Shown here: positions 1 through 7,551 of the stretch, one piece after another | Numbering within the stretch: the stretch's first letter is position 1 | How the letters are laid out: each line of letters begins with the position of its first letter | Source of the DNA: an uncultured Clostridia bacterium | GTDB taxonomy: Bacteria > Bacillota > Clostridia > Christensenellales > CAG-314 | Reading direction: 5' to 3' | Length of the DNA: 61,458 bases | Assembly: GCA_947625185.1 (NCBI GenBank) | Contig: CANQNJ010000004.1 | Coordinates: 1 to 61,458 of the forward strand | The notes under the pieces: model-generated | The model's database searches: none | Seen by the model: only the letters and a program-made list of their open reading frames with translations | What the model was told of the DNA's origin: nothing | Position numbers and translations under genes: made by a program

Positions 1-283
1 CGAGCACCGCAGAGCAAGAGTGCAGGCTAACGGCCTGTGAAGGCGACTTCAAGGAAAGTGCAACAGAAATATACCGCAGCGGCAACGCTGTAAGGGTGAA
101 ATTGCAGGGTAAGAGCCTACATACGCATTGGTGACAATGCGTGCATGTAAACCCCACTCGGTGCAAGAAATGAGATCAAATACCTGCTCGGTATCTCGAT
201 ATGTTCGCTGGAGACTGTCGGTAACGGCAGCCGTAGACAGATAACCGTCCAATACAGAACTCGGCTTACAGACTGAACTCTTA
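1..283 (+). ncRNA. rnpB: RNase P RNA, class A, 5' end outside the window
   Basis: This is the catalytic RNA of ribonuclease P, which trims tRNA 5' leaders. Recognition rests on conserved core blocks in the right order: AGTGCAACAGA (about 57-67), GTAAGGGTGAAA (about 90-101), GGTAAGAGC (about 108-116), AAACCCCACTCGGTGCAAGA (150-169) and the 3' block ACAGAACTCGGCTTA (254-268). They follow the order in the Escherichia coli RNA. The first 60-70 nt, with the 5' strand of helix P1, lie before the window, so the gene is cut by the window edge. A terminator follows directly. Confidence 0.93.
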
Positions 284-290
284 CATTCGT

Positions 291-328
291 CAAGTCCCTC
301 GGGCAAAATCCGCGGGACTTGTTTTTTT
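291..328 (+). terminator. Intrinsic terminator of rnpB
   Basis: CAAGTCCC (291-298) pairs with GGGACTTG (314-321), and seven T follow (322-328). It sits just behind the RNase P RNA. The stretch 329-437 holds nothing further I can recognise. Confidence 0.85.
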
Positions 329-437
329 GCGGTTCGGGCGGCAAGGCGTGCAGTGCAATGCCGAAAACAAGGCGTTTGTTCGCTGCGTCGGTGCAAAGCC
401 GTTGTCTTGTCGCAGGTAACTTCGGGCTGTATTTTTG

Positions 438-466
438 TTGCCAAAAATCGCTTTATTTGATACAAT
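438..466 (+). promoter_or_regulatory. Sigma-A-type promoter of the ecf operon
   Basis: TTGCCA (438-443), a 17-nt spacer and TACAAT (461-466). The ecfA1 ATG is at 477, so the expected transcript start leaves only about 3-5 nt of leader and no ribosome binding site is visible. Confidence 0.7.
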
Positions 467-476
467 TAACTAAATT

Positions 477-1328
477 ATGGAAATCATCGGTCTCAACAAC
501 GTCAGCTATTACTACAAGTCCTACAACGACGACGGTTCCGTCGGTTCGGCTATCGGCGTCGAGGGCGTCACTCTCTCTGTGGAAGAGGGAGCTTTCGTCG
601 CGCTTGTGGGACACAACGGCTGCGGTAAGAGTACTCTTGCCAAGCTGCTCAACGGCTTGCTTATCCCCAAGAGCGGAACTGTCACGGTCAACGGTCTCGG
701 CACCGCCGACAAGGACAACTTGTTCGATATTCGCAAAAGCGTCGGAATGGTATTTCAGAATCCCGACAATCAGATGGTGGCAAGCATTGTGGAAGAGGAC
801 GTGGCTTTCGGACCGGAAAACCTGGGCGTTCCGCAGAAAGAAATAGTCCAACGCGTTGCCGAGGCTTTGGAAGCGGTAGGTATGAGCGAATATGCCAAGA
901 GGTCTCCGCACAGACTCAGCGGCGGACAGAAGCAGCGTATAGCCATTGCGGGTGCGCTTGCCATTCGTCCCAAGGTGTTGGTTCTGGACGAATCCACCGC
1001 GATGTTGGATCCTCTCGGACGCAAGGAAGTATTGGACGTCGCGCACAAGCTCAATGCACAGGGAATGACGGTGATATTGATAACGCATTTTATGGAAGAA
1101 GTGCTGGATTGCGATACCGTCGTGGTAATGAACGCGGGTCACGTCGTGAGGACGGGTACGCCCGACGAGATATTCGATGACGTGCGTTTGCTCGACGACG
1201 TGGGACTGAAACCGCCCCGCACCGTGCAATTGGCGCGTAAGTTGAAGGACGCGGGCTTCGACGTGAACGAACACGAGCGTTCCGCGCACGATTTGGGAGG
1301 TGACGTATGTCGAAATCTCGCAAAGTGA
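477..1328 (+). CDS. ecfA1: Energy-coupling factor transporter ATPase EcfA1
   Basis: One of the two ATPases of an ECF-type vitamin or micronutrient importer; it powers the transmembrane EcfT at the inner face of the membrane. The 283 residues contain Walker A GHNGCGKST (45-53), Q-loop QNPDNQ, signature LSGGQ (147-151), Walker B LVLDE (168-172) and switch histidine H204. The start at 477 lies 10 nt after the -10 box without a Shine-Dalgarno sequence. The 3' end overlaps ecfA2 by 22 nt, so translation is probably coupled. No substrate-binding S component lies nearby, which suggests a shared (group II) module serving S components encoded elsewhere. Confidence 0.93.
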   Translation: MEIIGLNNVSYYYKSYNDDGSVGSAIGVEGVTLSVEEGAFVALVGHNGCGKSTLAKLLNGLLIPKSGTVTVNGLGTADKDNLFDIRKSVGMVFQNPDNQMVASIVEEDVAFGPENLGVPQKEIVQRVAEALEAVGMSEYAKRSPHRLSGGQKQRIAIAGALAIRPKVLVLDESTAMLDPLGRKEVLDVAHKLNAQGMTVILITHFMEEVLDCDTVVVMNAGHVVRTGTPDEIFDDVRLLDDVGLKPPRTVQLARKLKDAGFDVNEHERSAHDLGGDVCRNLAK

Positions 1329-2218
1329 CGCCTCCCGTAACGGACGTCCCGTCGGACGCCGCCATATACGCTCGCGATCTCAATTTTACTTATAACGCCA
1401 AGTCCGATTTCGCCAAGCACGCGTTGGTGGATATAAATCTTACCGTCAACAAGGGCGAGTTCGTCGCCGTTGTGGGACATACGGGCAGCGGCAAAACGAC
1501 TTTCGTGCAGCATCTTAACGCCCTCATACGCGTGCAGAGCGGATTTCTTTCCGTACTCGGTAACGATCTCTCCGTCAAGAAGCCCGATCTCAAAGCGCTG
1601 CGGCGCGAGGTGGGGATGGTTTTTCAGTATCCCGAGTATCAACTTTTTGCCGATACGGTATTGGAGGACGTTTGTTTCGGACTGAAAAACTTCGGCATAG
1701 ACAAGGACAAGCGCGAACAAATGGCGAAAGACGCATTGGAACTTGTGGGATTGGATTACGAACAGATCAAGTCCAAGTCCCCCTTCGATCTGTCCGGCGG
1801 CGAGAAGCGCCGCGTGGCGCTTGCTGGGGTGCTTGCGATGAAGCCGCACATTCTGGTTATGGACGAGCCGACGGCGGGTCTCGATCCGCGCGGCAAGTCC
1901 GAGGTGCTTGATTTGGTGGGCAAACTCAACAGGGACGAAGGCGTTACCGTTATTATGGTTTCGCACGATATGAACGAGGTGTACGAGAATGCCGATCGGG
2001 TATTGGTATTTCGAGAAGGCAATCTCGCTTACGATATGGCTCCGCGGGATTTGTTCCGAATGGAGGAAGAGATAAGGTCGATGAACCTCGAAGTCCCCGC
2101 CATGGCTGCATTTTGCAACGAGTTGGAACGGCAGGGGTATCCTTTGCCGGATAGTTGCCGAACGGTGGACGATGTGTTTGCCGCCGTGCTTAAATTCAAG
2201 GAGACGCGAGATGTTTAG
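1307..2218 (+). CDS. ecfA2: Energy-coupling factor transporter ATPase EcfA2
   Basis: Partner ATPase of EcfA1 in the heterodimeric motor of an ECF importer. The 303 residues hold Walker A GHTGSGKTT (57-65), Q-loop QYPEYQ, signature LSGGEKRR and Walker B with D186/E187. A 19-residue N-terminal extension precedes the ATPase fold. The start is preceded by GGGAGG inside ecfA1, and the last 8 nt overlap ecfT. The order ecfA1-ecfA2-ecfT-truA is conserved in Bacillota, where it commonly follows ribosomal protein genes; here the RNase P RNA gene precedes it instead. Confidence 0.93.
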   Translation: MSKSRKVTPPVTDVPSDAAIYARDLNFTYNAKSDFAKHALVDINLTVNKGEFVAVVGHTGSGKTTFVQHLNALIRVQSGFLSVLGNDLSVKKPDLKALRREVGMVFQYPEYQLFADTVLEDVCFGLKNFGIDKDKREQMAKDALELVGLDYEQIKSKSPFDLSGGEKRRVALAGVLAMKPHILVMDEPTAGLDPRGKSEVLDLVGKLNRDEGVTVIMVSHDMNEVYENADRVLVFREGNLAYDMAPRDLFRMEEEIRSMNLEVPAMAAFCNELERQGYPLPDSCRTVDDVFAAVLKFKETRDV

Positions 2219-3056
2219 AGACGTAACTTTCGGTCAATATTATCCCGCCGATTCCTTTGTACACAGGATGGACGCCCGCGTCAAATTGGTATTGACGCTG
2301 CTGTTTATGGTGGGCATATTCTTCGTGCAGAGCTTTGCCGTATTCGGATTTGTAACGGTGTTTTTGCTTGCGGTCATATTGATATCCCGCGTGCCGTTGA
2401 GATCTATACTCAAATCCGTCAAGGGCATAGTGGTTCTGCTTATTTTTACCGCCATACTCAACGTGTTCTTCACCAAGGGCGCCGAGGGCGAACAGCCGTT
2501 GTGGTCCTGGTGGAAGATAGAGATATACGTTCTCGGTCTCAAAAACGCCGCCAAGATTTTTTTGCGTTTGGTGTATCTTGTCATCGGGTCGTGCGTACTG
2601 ACGTTGACCACGACGCCGGTGGATCTGACTCACGCGGTGGAGAGTCTGCTCAAACCGTTGAGAGTCATCAAGTTTCCCGTACACGAGTTTGCGCTGATAA
2701 TGAGCCTTACGCTCAGCTTTATCCCGAGTCTCATCGACGAGACGGATCGCATTATACGCGCGCAGAAGGCGCGCGGCGCAGACTTCGACACGGGCGGACT
2801 CGTCAAGCGTGCAAAAGCGTTTGTCCCGATACTCATTCCCCTGCTTGTGGGCGGTTTTCGCCGCGCGGAAGAACTTGCCAACGCAATGAACAGCCGCTGT
2901 TACGAGGGCGCGACCAAGCGTACCTGTATGCGCGTTATGAAGTTGACCTGGCGGGACTATGTCGCATCGCTTATCGTCGCGGCGTTCTTTGCGGGGGTAT
3001 TTCTGCTGTACGGTATGGCAGACAAGTGGGGCGGAATAATCTGGCTGTATTATTAA
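2211..3056 (+). CDS. ecfT: Energy-coupling factor transporter transmembrane protein EcfT
   Basis: Membrane scaffold that joins the EcfA ATPases to a substrate-capturing S component. The 281 residues begin MFRDVTFGQY; this ATG overlaps the ecfA2 stop and has GGAG upstream at 2200-2203, so I prefer it to a longer in-frame start at 2172. Several hydrophobic segments fill the first half, and the cytoplasmic coupling region shows the family ARG motif in QKARGADFD. The usual second motif is altered to NSRCYEG. The operon continues with truA 22 nt later. Confidence 0.92.
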   Translation: MFRDVTFGQYYPADSFVHRMDARVKLVLTLLFMVGIFFVQSFAVFGFVTVFLLAVILISRVPLRSILKSVKGIVVLLIFTAILNVFFTKGAEGEQPLWSWWKIEIYVLGLKNAAKIFLRLVYLVIGSCVLTLTTTPVDLTHAVESLLKPLRVIKFPVHEFALIMSLTLSFIPSLIDETDRIIRAQKARGADFDTGGLVKRAKAFVPILIPLLVGGFRRAEELANAMNSRCYEGATKRTCMRVMKLTWRDYVASLIVAAFFAGVFLLYGMADKWGGIIWLYY

Positions 3057-3078
3057 AAGCGAGTTTCGGTATCGTCAT

Positions 3079-3813
3079 ATGACCAAGATCAAGCTTACAA
3101 TCGAATATATAGGCACGGATTTTTGCGGTTGGCAAAGTCAGACCAACGGCGTCTCCGTTCAGGATACGGTAGAGCGCGCACTCGGCAAGTATTTCGATAC
3201 GGATCCCGTACGCGTTTATGCCGCCGGCCGCACCGACACGGGCGTACACGCCAAGGGACAGGTGGCGCATTTCGTCACGGATAAGGCGGTCGATTGCTAC
3301 AAGTTGTGCCTCGGACTCAACACCTATTTGCCGAGTACCGTCGCGGTAATTTCGGCGGAGAAGGCGGAAGAGGACTTCGACGCACGTTTTTCCGCGCAAT
3401 CCAAGACGTATTGTTACCGTTTGTATTGCTCGCCCGTACGCAGACCGCTTTTGGACGTCGATCACGCACAGGTATACAGGCGTTTGGACGTTGCGGCGAT
3501 GAAGCAAGCCGCGGCTTTGCTCGTGGGTACGCACGACTTTGCCGCTTTTCAGAAGGCGGGCAGCAATCTCAACGGCACCGTGCGTACGATAAACAGTTTT
3601 CAAGTGACGGACAACGGCGACGACACCATTCTGTTTACGGTAAACGGCAACGCGTTTTTGTACAATCAGGTGCGCCTGATGTGCGGTTTGTTGGTAGCGG
3701 TGGGCAAGGGCAAGTACGACCTTGACGACGTGCGCGCCATGCTCGGCGGAACTCGTCTTGCCGTCCGTACTATGCCTGCCGTAGGTCTCACATTGGAACG
3801 CGTTTATTATTGA
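3079..3813 (+). CDS. truA: tRNA pseudouridine(38-40) synthase TruA
   Basis: Converts uridines 38-40 in tRNA anticodon arms to pseudouridine. The catalytic aspartate is D53 in the hallmark AAGRTDTGVHA segment (48-58), and the length of 244 residues is normal for the family. The C-terminal RNA-binding lobe includes NAFLYNQVRLM. The gene lies 22 nt behind ecfT, as in many Bacillota. Its own Shine-Dalgarno sequence is weak, so it probably relies on the upstream message. Confidence 0.95.
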   Translation: MTKIKLTIEYIGTDFCGWQSQTNGVSVQDTVERALGKYFDTDPVRVYAAGRTDTGVHAKGQVAHFVTDKAVDCYKLCLGLNTYLPSTVAVISAEKAEEDFDARFSAQSKTYCYRLYCSPVRRPLLDVDHAQVYRRLDVAAMKQAAALLVGTHDFAAFQKAGSNLNGTVRTINSFQVTDNGDDTILFTVNGNAFLYNQVRLMCGLLVAVGKGKYDLDDVRAMLGGTRLAVRTMPAVGLTLERVYY

Positions 3814-3831
3814 CGGAATACGAGGTAAGAA

Positions 3832-4176
3832 ATGAAAAAGGAAAAAATCATTCTTCGGACGTTTTTTTATCTGCTGATTGCGGTTATGGCGGCGTGCGTT
3901 GTCACGGCGGGCTGTCTGTATGCACATCATCCCGTCGCAAGTTATTGTCTGTTCGGCGGCGCGGGCGCGGCGTTGCTCGCGCAGTTGTTCATCGCGCTGG
4001 GCGTCACTCTTGACGGCAAGCGTAAGTTCAACGGCTTTGCGCAGTGGGCAACCTCTTGGGAAGTGTCTGCCGCCATCGTATTGATCGTTGCGCTTTTGCC
4101 ATTGCTGCTCATATTGTTCGCCGCGGGCAGCATACGCACCCGTATGCTCGATCGGCAAGCCGATTCCGACAAGTGA
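3832..4176 (+). CDS. Small membrane protein of unknown function
   Basis: I do not recognise this 114-residue protein. It has a short basic N terminus followed by two hydrophobic segments (about 8-30 and 34-58), a polar loop around KRKFNGFAQ, a third hydrophobic segment (about 75-98) and a charged tail, RTRMLDRQADSDK. Three transmembrane helices are therefore likely. It starts 18 nt after truA with GAGG upstream, so it probably shares the ecf-truA message. A role in transport or envelope biology would be guesswork. Confidence 0.6.
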   Translation: MKKEKIILRTFFYLLIAVMAACVVTAGCLYAHHPVASYCLFGGAGAALLAQLFIALGVTLDGKRKFNGFAQWATSWEVSAAIVLIVALLPLLLILFAAGSIRTRMLDRQADSDK

Positions 4177-4235
4177 CCGTCGCCTCGCCGCAGCGAATTT
4201 GCGGATGTCTTGCGATATTTTCGTTCGGTAACGGC

Positions 4236-4263
4236 TTCTGTTCAAAATGTTTTATAGTATAAT
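4236..4263 (+). promoter_or_regulatory. Possible promoter of the lipoprotein gene
   Basis: A perfect TATAAT (4258-4263) is preceded by a poor -35 candidate, TTCTGT (4236-4241), 16 nt upstream. Confidence 0.4.
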
Positions 4264-4284
4264 GACGGTGTTCTTTACGCAAAC

Positions 4285-4315
4285 TACCTCCGAAAAGAAT
4301 ATTCGGAGGTATTTT
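4285..4315 (+). promoter_or_regulatory. Hairpin that buries the Shine-Dalgarno sequence of the lipoprotein gene
   Basis: TACCTCCGAA (4285-4294) pairs perfectly with TTCGGAGGTA (4302-4311), enclosing the GGAGG that serves the ATG at 4317. Five T follow (4311-4316 region), so the same stem could also act as a weak terminator. Either way it should limit expression of the next gene. Confidence 0.6.
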
Positions 4316-4316
4316 T

Positions 4317-4766
4317 ATGAAAAAAATTATAAGAACGGTATTTCTCGTAATGGCAATAGCGTTGGCTGTGTATGCGCTTGTCGCATGCGGCATTTCCAAC
4401 AACCCCAAGAAAGCCAAGGAAGCGCTTGAAGACAAGCAGTACACAGTAGAGACTATCATAGGCGACAACGACCTTGACGCTCAGGCGGAGTTGGACAGCA
4501 TGAGCGACGAAATGCACATTACCGCGGGCGACCTTGTGGCAATGCTTGCCGCTTACAAGGGCGGAACGGACGATATGGCGCAGGACTTCATTTACATTTA
4601 TTATTTCAAGGACGGCTCCGTCGCAAATAAATTCTGGGACGCCAACAAGAAAGAGATAGAGGACCTCGGCGCTACCGAATATAAGGACGTCGAAGGTTTT
4701 GAAATCAAGAAGCAAGGCTCGGTGGTGTATTTCGGCACGAAGCAGGCAATTTCCGACGCAATGTAA
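4317..4766 (+). CDS. Putative lipoprotein of unknown function
   Basis: 149 residues. A basic start (MKKIIR), a hydrophobic core and the lipobox ALVAC at about residues 21-25 point to a signal-peptidase-II lipoprotein anchored outside the membrane. The mature part is acidic and mixed alpha/beta in appearance (FIYIYYFKDGSVANKFW), and resembles small single-domain lipoproteins found in many Clostridia; I cannot name a family. Its GGAGG is locked in a 10-bp hairpin at 4285-4311, so translation is probably controlled. It appears to be a single-gene unit. Confidence 0.65.
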   Translation: MKKIIRTVFLVMAIALAVYALVACGISNNPKKAKEALEDKQYTVETIIGDNDLDAQAELDSMSDEMHITAGDLVAMLAAYKGGTDDMAQDFIYIYYFKDGSVANKFWDANKKEIEDLGATEYKDVEGFEIKKQGSVVYFGTKQAISDAM

Positions 4767-4774
4767 ATTCATAG

Positions 4775-4915
4775 AAAACATTTTACTTGCCCGTTAAAAT
4801 TTGCTACGGTTCAGACAAGGTGATTGCCTCTGATGAACAAGTGGAAGGTTTCTTAAATGACAATCAAGGAACCGTTTGGAATGATGACCACAATGAACCT
4901 ATTATTTGGCAATAG
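4775..4915 (+). pseudogene. Possible 3' remnant of a lost gene
   Basis: An open stretch reads through to TAG at 4913-4915 with protein-like composition (for example GFLNDNQGTVWNDD) but has no ATG or ribosome binding site; only a TTG at 4787 or GTG at 4820 could start it. It looks like the tail of a gene whose front is gone. Nothing around it identifies the family. Confidence 0.3.
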
Positions 4916-5032
4916 CCTATATAAGTACAATAAGTCGATAATGATAGGGTATTTATATTTAGTTAGAGGTTTAGCGGACAAATATGAACCCAAGAAGATA
5001 AAATATTAAAAATCACCATATGTGGTGCAAAA

Positions 5033-5072
5033 AAACAAGGTCTTGCAACAATGCAAGTCCTTGTTTGCTTTT
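5033..5072. terminator. Strong hairpin, probable terminator
   Basis: AAACAAGG-t-CTTGCA (5033-5047) pairs with TGCAAG-t-CCTTGTTT (5052-5066), leaving loop ACAA, and is followed by a T-rich tail. The A-rich 5' flank means it could serve both strands, ending the lipoprotein unit on plus and the aminopeptidase on minus. Confidence 0.65.
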
Positions 5073-5132
5073 GATAACGATATGACTAAGATATAATCAA
5101 AATTATAAATACTGCTTTTTACAAACAAGTAT

Positions 5133-5258
5133 GTATTTGACGGTGGAGAGGCAAGGTAGGCGAGGCAGGTGCGGATTGCCCAAGGGAGCATACCGAGCGT
5201 ATGTGACCGCAGGACAAACGCAAACCTAACAACGCATACCGCGTCTATACGCCGTCAA
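5133..5258. repeat. Inverted-repeat-bounded structured stretch
   Basis: ATTTGACGG near 5134-5142 is mirrored by CCGTCAAAT at 5250-5258, immediately behind the aminopeptidase stop. Between them are purine-rich direct motifs (GGCAAGGTAGGCGAGGCAGG) and a small hairpin, CATAC-cgagc-GTATG. It reads like a compact non-coding element; only one copy is present here. Confidence 0.4.
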
Positions 5259-6487
5259 ATCACCCATTCTCCATCGCGGAACAACGCTACCACGCTGCCG
5301 TCGTAACCGATACCGTCGATGTCAATATCCTTGGTCCCCACCATAAAGTCAACGTGTTGCAGGCTTTGGTTCATACCGTGTTCGGCAAGCTGCCGTTCCG
5401 TCATATCGTTGCCGCCCTTGACGGTTGTGGGATAGCTCGCGCCGAAAGCGAGGTGACAGCTTGCATTCTCGTCGAACAGCGTATTGTAGAAGAGTATGCC
5501 GCTTTCCGCAATGGGGGAGTGTTTGCCGATGAGGGCGATCTCGCCGAGGCTAAGCACGCCTTCGTCGGTCGTCAGGATATTCTTCAACGCTTCGTAGCCG
5601 ACTTTTGCCTTGTAGTCTACCACGCGTCCCGCCTCGAAGGTGATCTCGAAGTCGTCAATCACGTTGCCGTTATTGACAAGCGGAAGGGCGTTTACCACTT
5701 TGCCGTCTATCTTTCTGTTGTGCGGCGCGGTAAATATCTCTTCGGTAGGCATATTGGCGGTAAACGGAATGCCGTCTTGTCCGAGTTCCTCGGCGGCGAT
5801 CCATTGATGATCCGTTGCAAGACCGACGCGCAGATCGGTGCCGCGGCGGTTGGTAAGATGGATATATTCGAAGTTGTGTTCGTTGAGGAAGGCGGCGCGG
5901 CGGTGCAGCGTATCGATGTGCCGTCTCCACGCTTCCGTCGGATCGTCGGTGTCCAGACGCATGATGTGACCTATCGCGTTCCACATTTTGTCCGCAGCCT
6001 CTTCGGGATCGGCATCGGGAAAAACTTGTTTTGCCCACGCACGGGTGGGTATGGATACTATCGTCCAGCGCAGCAGGTTGCTCATTGTCGCCGCGCGGAA
6101 TTCTTTGTTGGCTTGCATCGAAGCAAGGCTGCTTGCCTTCATTTTGTCGGGATCGCAGCCCTTCATAATGTTCGGGTCGCCCGCGGATATGCTTATCAGG
6201 CATACTTTGTGTTCTATGTAGTATTTGTTTTGCGCAAGGAGATATTCCGGCACTTCCGTAAGCGCCTCTTTGCTTGCGCCCAGCATATTTATGCGGCCGA
6301 GTACCTCGTCGCGCCATTGCATATGCACAAATTTCGCTCCGAACCGGTACGCTTTCTCGGCGATAAGGTGCGCAAATTCGGCGCACTGCACGTCGCAGCG
6401 AATAACTACTTCCTGACCTTTTTGCATATTTGCGCCCACGCGGACGGCAAGTTCGGCAAAGTTTTGCAATTGTTTTTGATTAAGCAT
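5255..6487 (-). CDS. Aminopeptidase, peptidase family M29
   Basis: Metal-dependent cytosolic aminopeptidase of the AmpS/AmpT/PepS type that releases N-terminal residues from peptides. 410 residues is the usual family length. The start MLNQKQLQNFAEL is chosen because AGAGGT lies upstream, while an in-frame extension of 31 residues crosses the promoter. The C-terminal half carries the metal-site context ENASCHLAFG, followed by AEHGMNQSLQHVDFMVG, with conserved Glu and His residues. Transcribed from its own promoter at 6580-6609, divergent from the cyclophilin gene. It probably works in peptide turnover. Confidence 0.9.
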   Translation of the reverse strand: MLNQKQLQNFAELAVRVGANMQKGQEVVIRCDVQCAEFAHLIAEKAYRFGAKFVHMQWRDEVLGRINMLGASKEALTEVPEYLLAQNKYYIEHKVCLISISAGDPNIMKGCDPDKMKASSLASMQANKEFRAATMSNLLRWTIVSIPTRAWAKQVFPDADPEEAADKMWNAIGHIMRLDTDDPTEAWRRHIDTLHRRAAFLNEHNFEYIHLTNRRGTDLRVGLATDHQWIAAEELGQDGIPFTANMPTEEIFTAPHNRKIDGKVVNALPLVNNGNVIDDFEITFEAGRVVDYKAKVGYEALKNILTTDEGVLSLGEIALIGKHSPIAESGILFYNTLFDENASCHLAFGASYPTTVKGGNDMTERQLAEHGMNQSLQHVDFMVGTKDIDIDGIGYDGSVVALFRDGEWVI

Positions 6488-6579
6488 ACAAATACCTCTG
6501 TGTAGTAAAATTTTTTCTCGGATCCGCGTCGCGGCATAGTTGTTGTTGCCGCCCGAGCGCGGATTTGATGTTTTTACCA

Positions 6580-6609
6580 ATTATACAACTATCGCGCTTA
6601 CAAAGTCAA
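6580..6609 (-). promoter_or_regulatory. Promoter of the M29 aminopeptidase
   Basis: Read on the minus strand: TTGACT (6604-6609), 18-nt spacer, TATAAT (6580-6585). Its -35 box lies only 10 bp from the -35 box of the divergent cyclophilin promoter, so the two may compete or share a regulator. Confidence 0.75.
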
Positions 6610-6619
6610 TCAAACGTCA

Positions 6620-6648
6620 TTGTCAAACGGCAATATTTGTAGTATAAT
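6620..6648 (+). promoter_or_regulatory. Promoter of the cyclophilin gene
   Basis: TTGTCA (6620-6625), 17-nt spacer, TATAAT (6643-6648). The transcript would carry a leader of about 180 nt before the ATG at 6839. I see no known riboswitch in that leader. Confidence 0.75.
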
Positions 6649-6838
6649 TATCATTGATTTTCAATTGCGGACGAGTCGGCGCGCGGTATATCCGGCTGTA
6701 TGCGTGTGCAATGTTTTTTATGGCTGCTTGTCGAGATGTCCGTCGGGCAAGGGCATTGCGCATATGTCCCGTTTCAACGATTATTATGTCCCGCGCGCGT
6801 CAGGTTTGGCGTACGTTCGGACGAAAGGAGCAATATAT

Positions 6839-7366
6839 ATGTCAACTATCAATCCTACTGCGGTCATTACTATGCAAAACGGCAAACGTATCACGTTGGA
6901 GCTGTATCCCGACGCGGCGCCCAATACCGTCAATAACTTTATCGCCCTTGCCAACGGCGGATTTTACGACGGGCTTATATTTCATCGCGTCATACGCGAC
7001 TTTATGATCCAGGGCGGCTGTCCGCAGGGTACGGGCACGGGCGGTCCGGGGTATTGCATTGTCGGCGAATTTTCTCAGAACGGGTACGACGGCAATTATC
7101 TCAGACACGAGCGCGGCGTTATCAGTATGGCGCGCGCAATGGACCCCGACAGCGCGGGCAGTCAGTTCTTTATTATGCACCGAGATGCTCCGCACCTTGA
7201 CGGCGCTTACGCCGCATTCGGCAGAGTTACCGACGGTATGGACGTGGTGGACGAGATCGCCGACGAGTACACCGATTATCGCGACCGTCCCTATTCCGAG
7301 CAGAAGATGGCGTCCGTTCGCGTCGATACTCACGGAGTCGCCTATCCCGCCCCCGAGAAGCGCTGA
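6839..7366 (+). CDS. Cyclophilin-type peptidyl-prolyl cis-trans isomerase
   Basis: Speeds cis-trans isomerisation of proline peptide bonds during protein folding. 175 residues with the cyclophilin core: FHRVIRDFMIQGG (catalytic Arg in HRVI), the GTGTGGPGY loop, and SAGSQFFIMH for substrate binding. No signal peptide is present, so it is cytosolic. The start at 6839 is supported by AAAGGAG at 6824-6830; the frame stays open upstream through the promoter and is not coding there. It is a single-gene unit closed by a terminator at 7433-7462. Confidence 0.93.
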   Translation: MSTINPTAVITMQNGKRITLELYPDAAPNTVNNFIALANGGFYDGLIFHRVIRDFMIQGGCPQGTGTGGPGYCIVGEFSQNGYDGNYLRHERGVISMARAMDPDSAGSQFFIMHRDAPHLDGAYAAFGRVTDGMDVVDEIADEYTDYRDRPYSEQKMASVRVDTHGVAYPAPEKR

Positions 7367-7432
7367 CCTTTGTCTTGCGCTCGCGCCGATATCCCGCTTT
7401 GCGCGACAGCCTTTGCACTTTGCAATGCGCCC

Positions 7433-7462
7433 AAGCCTGCCCTTTTTCGGACGGGCTTTTTT
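7433..7462 (+). terminator. Terminator of the cyclophilin gene
   Basis: AAGCC (7433-7437) pairs with GGCTT (7453-7457), with further inner G-C pairs around a T-rich loop, then a run of T to 7462. Confidence 0.65.
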
Positions 7463-7486
7463 GTGACCATTTCGCCTGCTTAAATA

Positions 7487-7515
7487 TTGCAATAATATTT
7501 TTCTTGTGTTATACT
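7487..7515 (+). promoter_or_regulatory. Promoter of the restriction-modification operon
   Basis: TTGCAA (7487-7492), 17-nt spacer, TATACT (7510-7515), 36 nt upstream of the methyltransferase ATG. Confidence 0.65.
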
Positions 7516-7551
7516 GTATTTGTAGAAGTTTATGATAAACGGAAATTCTTA

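Noticed and set aside
319..846. Plus-strand frame that begins in the rnpB terminator
   Set aside because: It overlaps most of the front of ecfA1 in another frame, and its start lies inside the terminator.
6620..6838. Longer start for the cyclophilin gene
   Set aside because: The extension includes the promoter boxes TTGTCA and TATAAT, and the downstream ATG has a perfect AAAGGAG.
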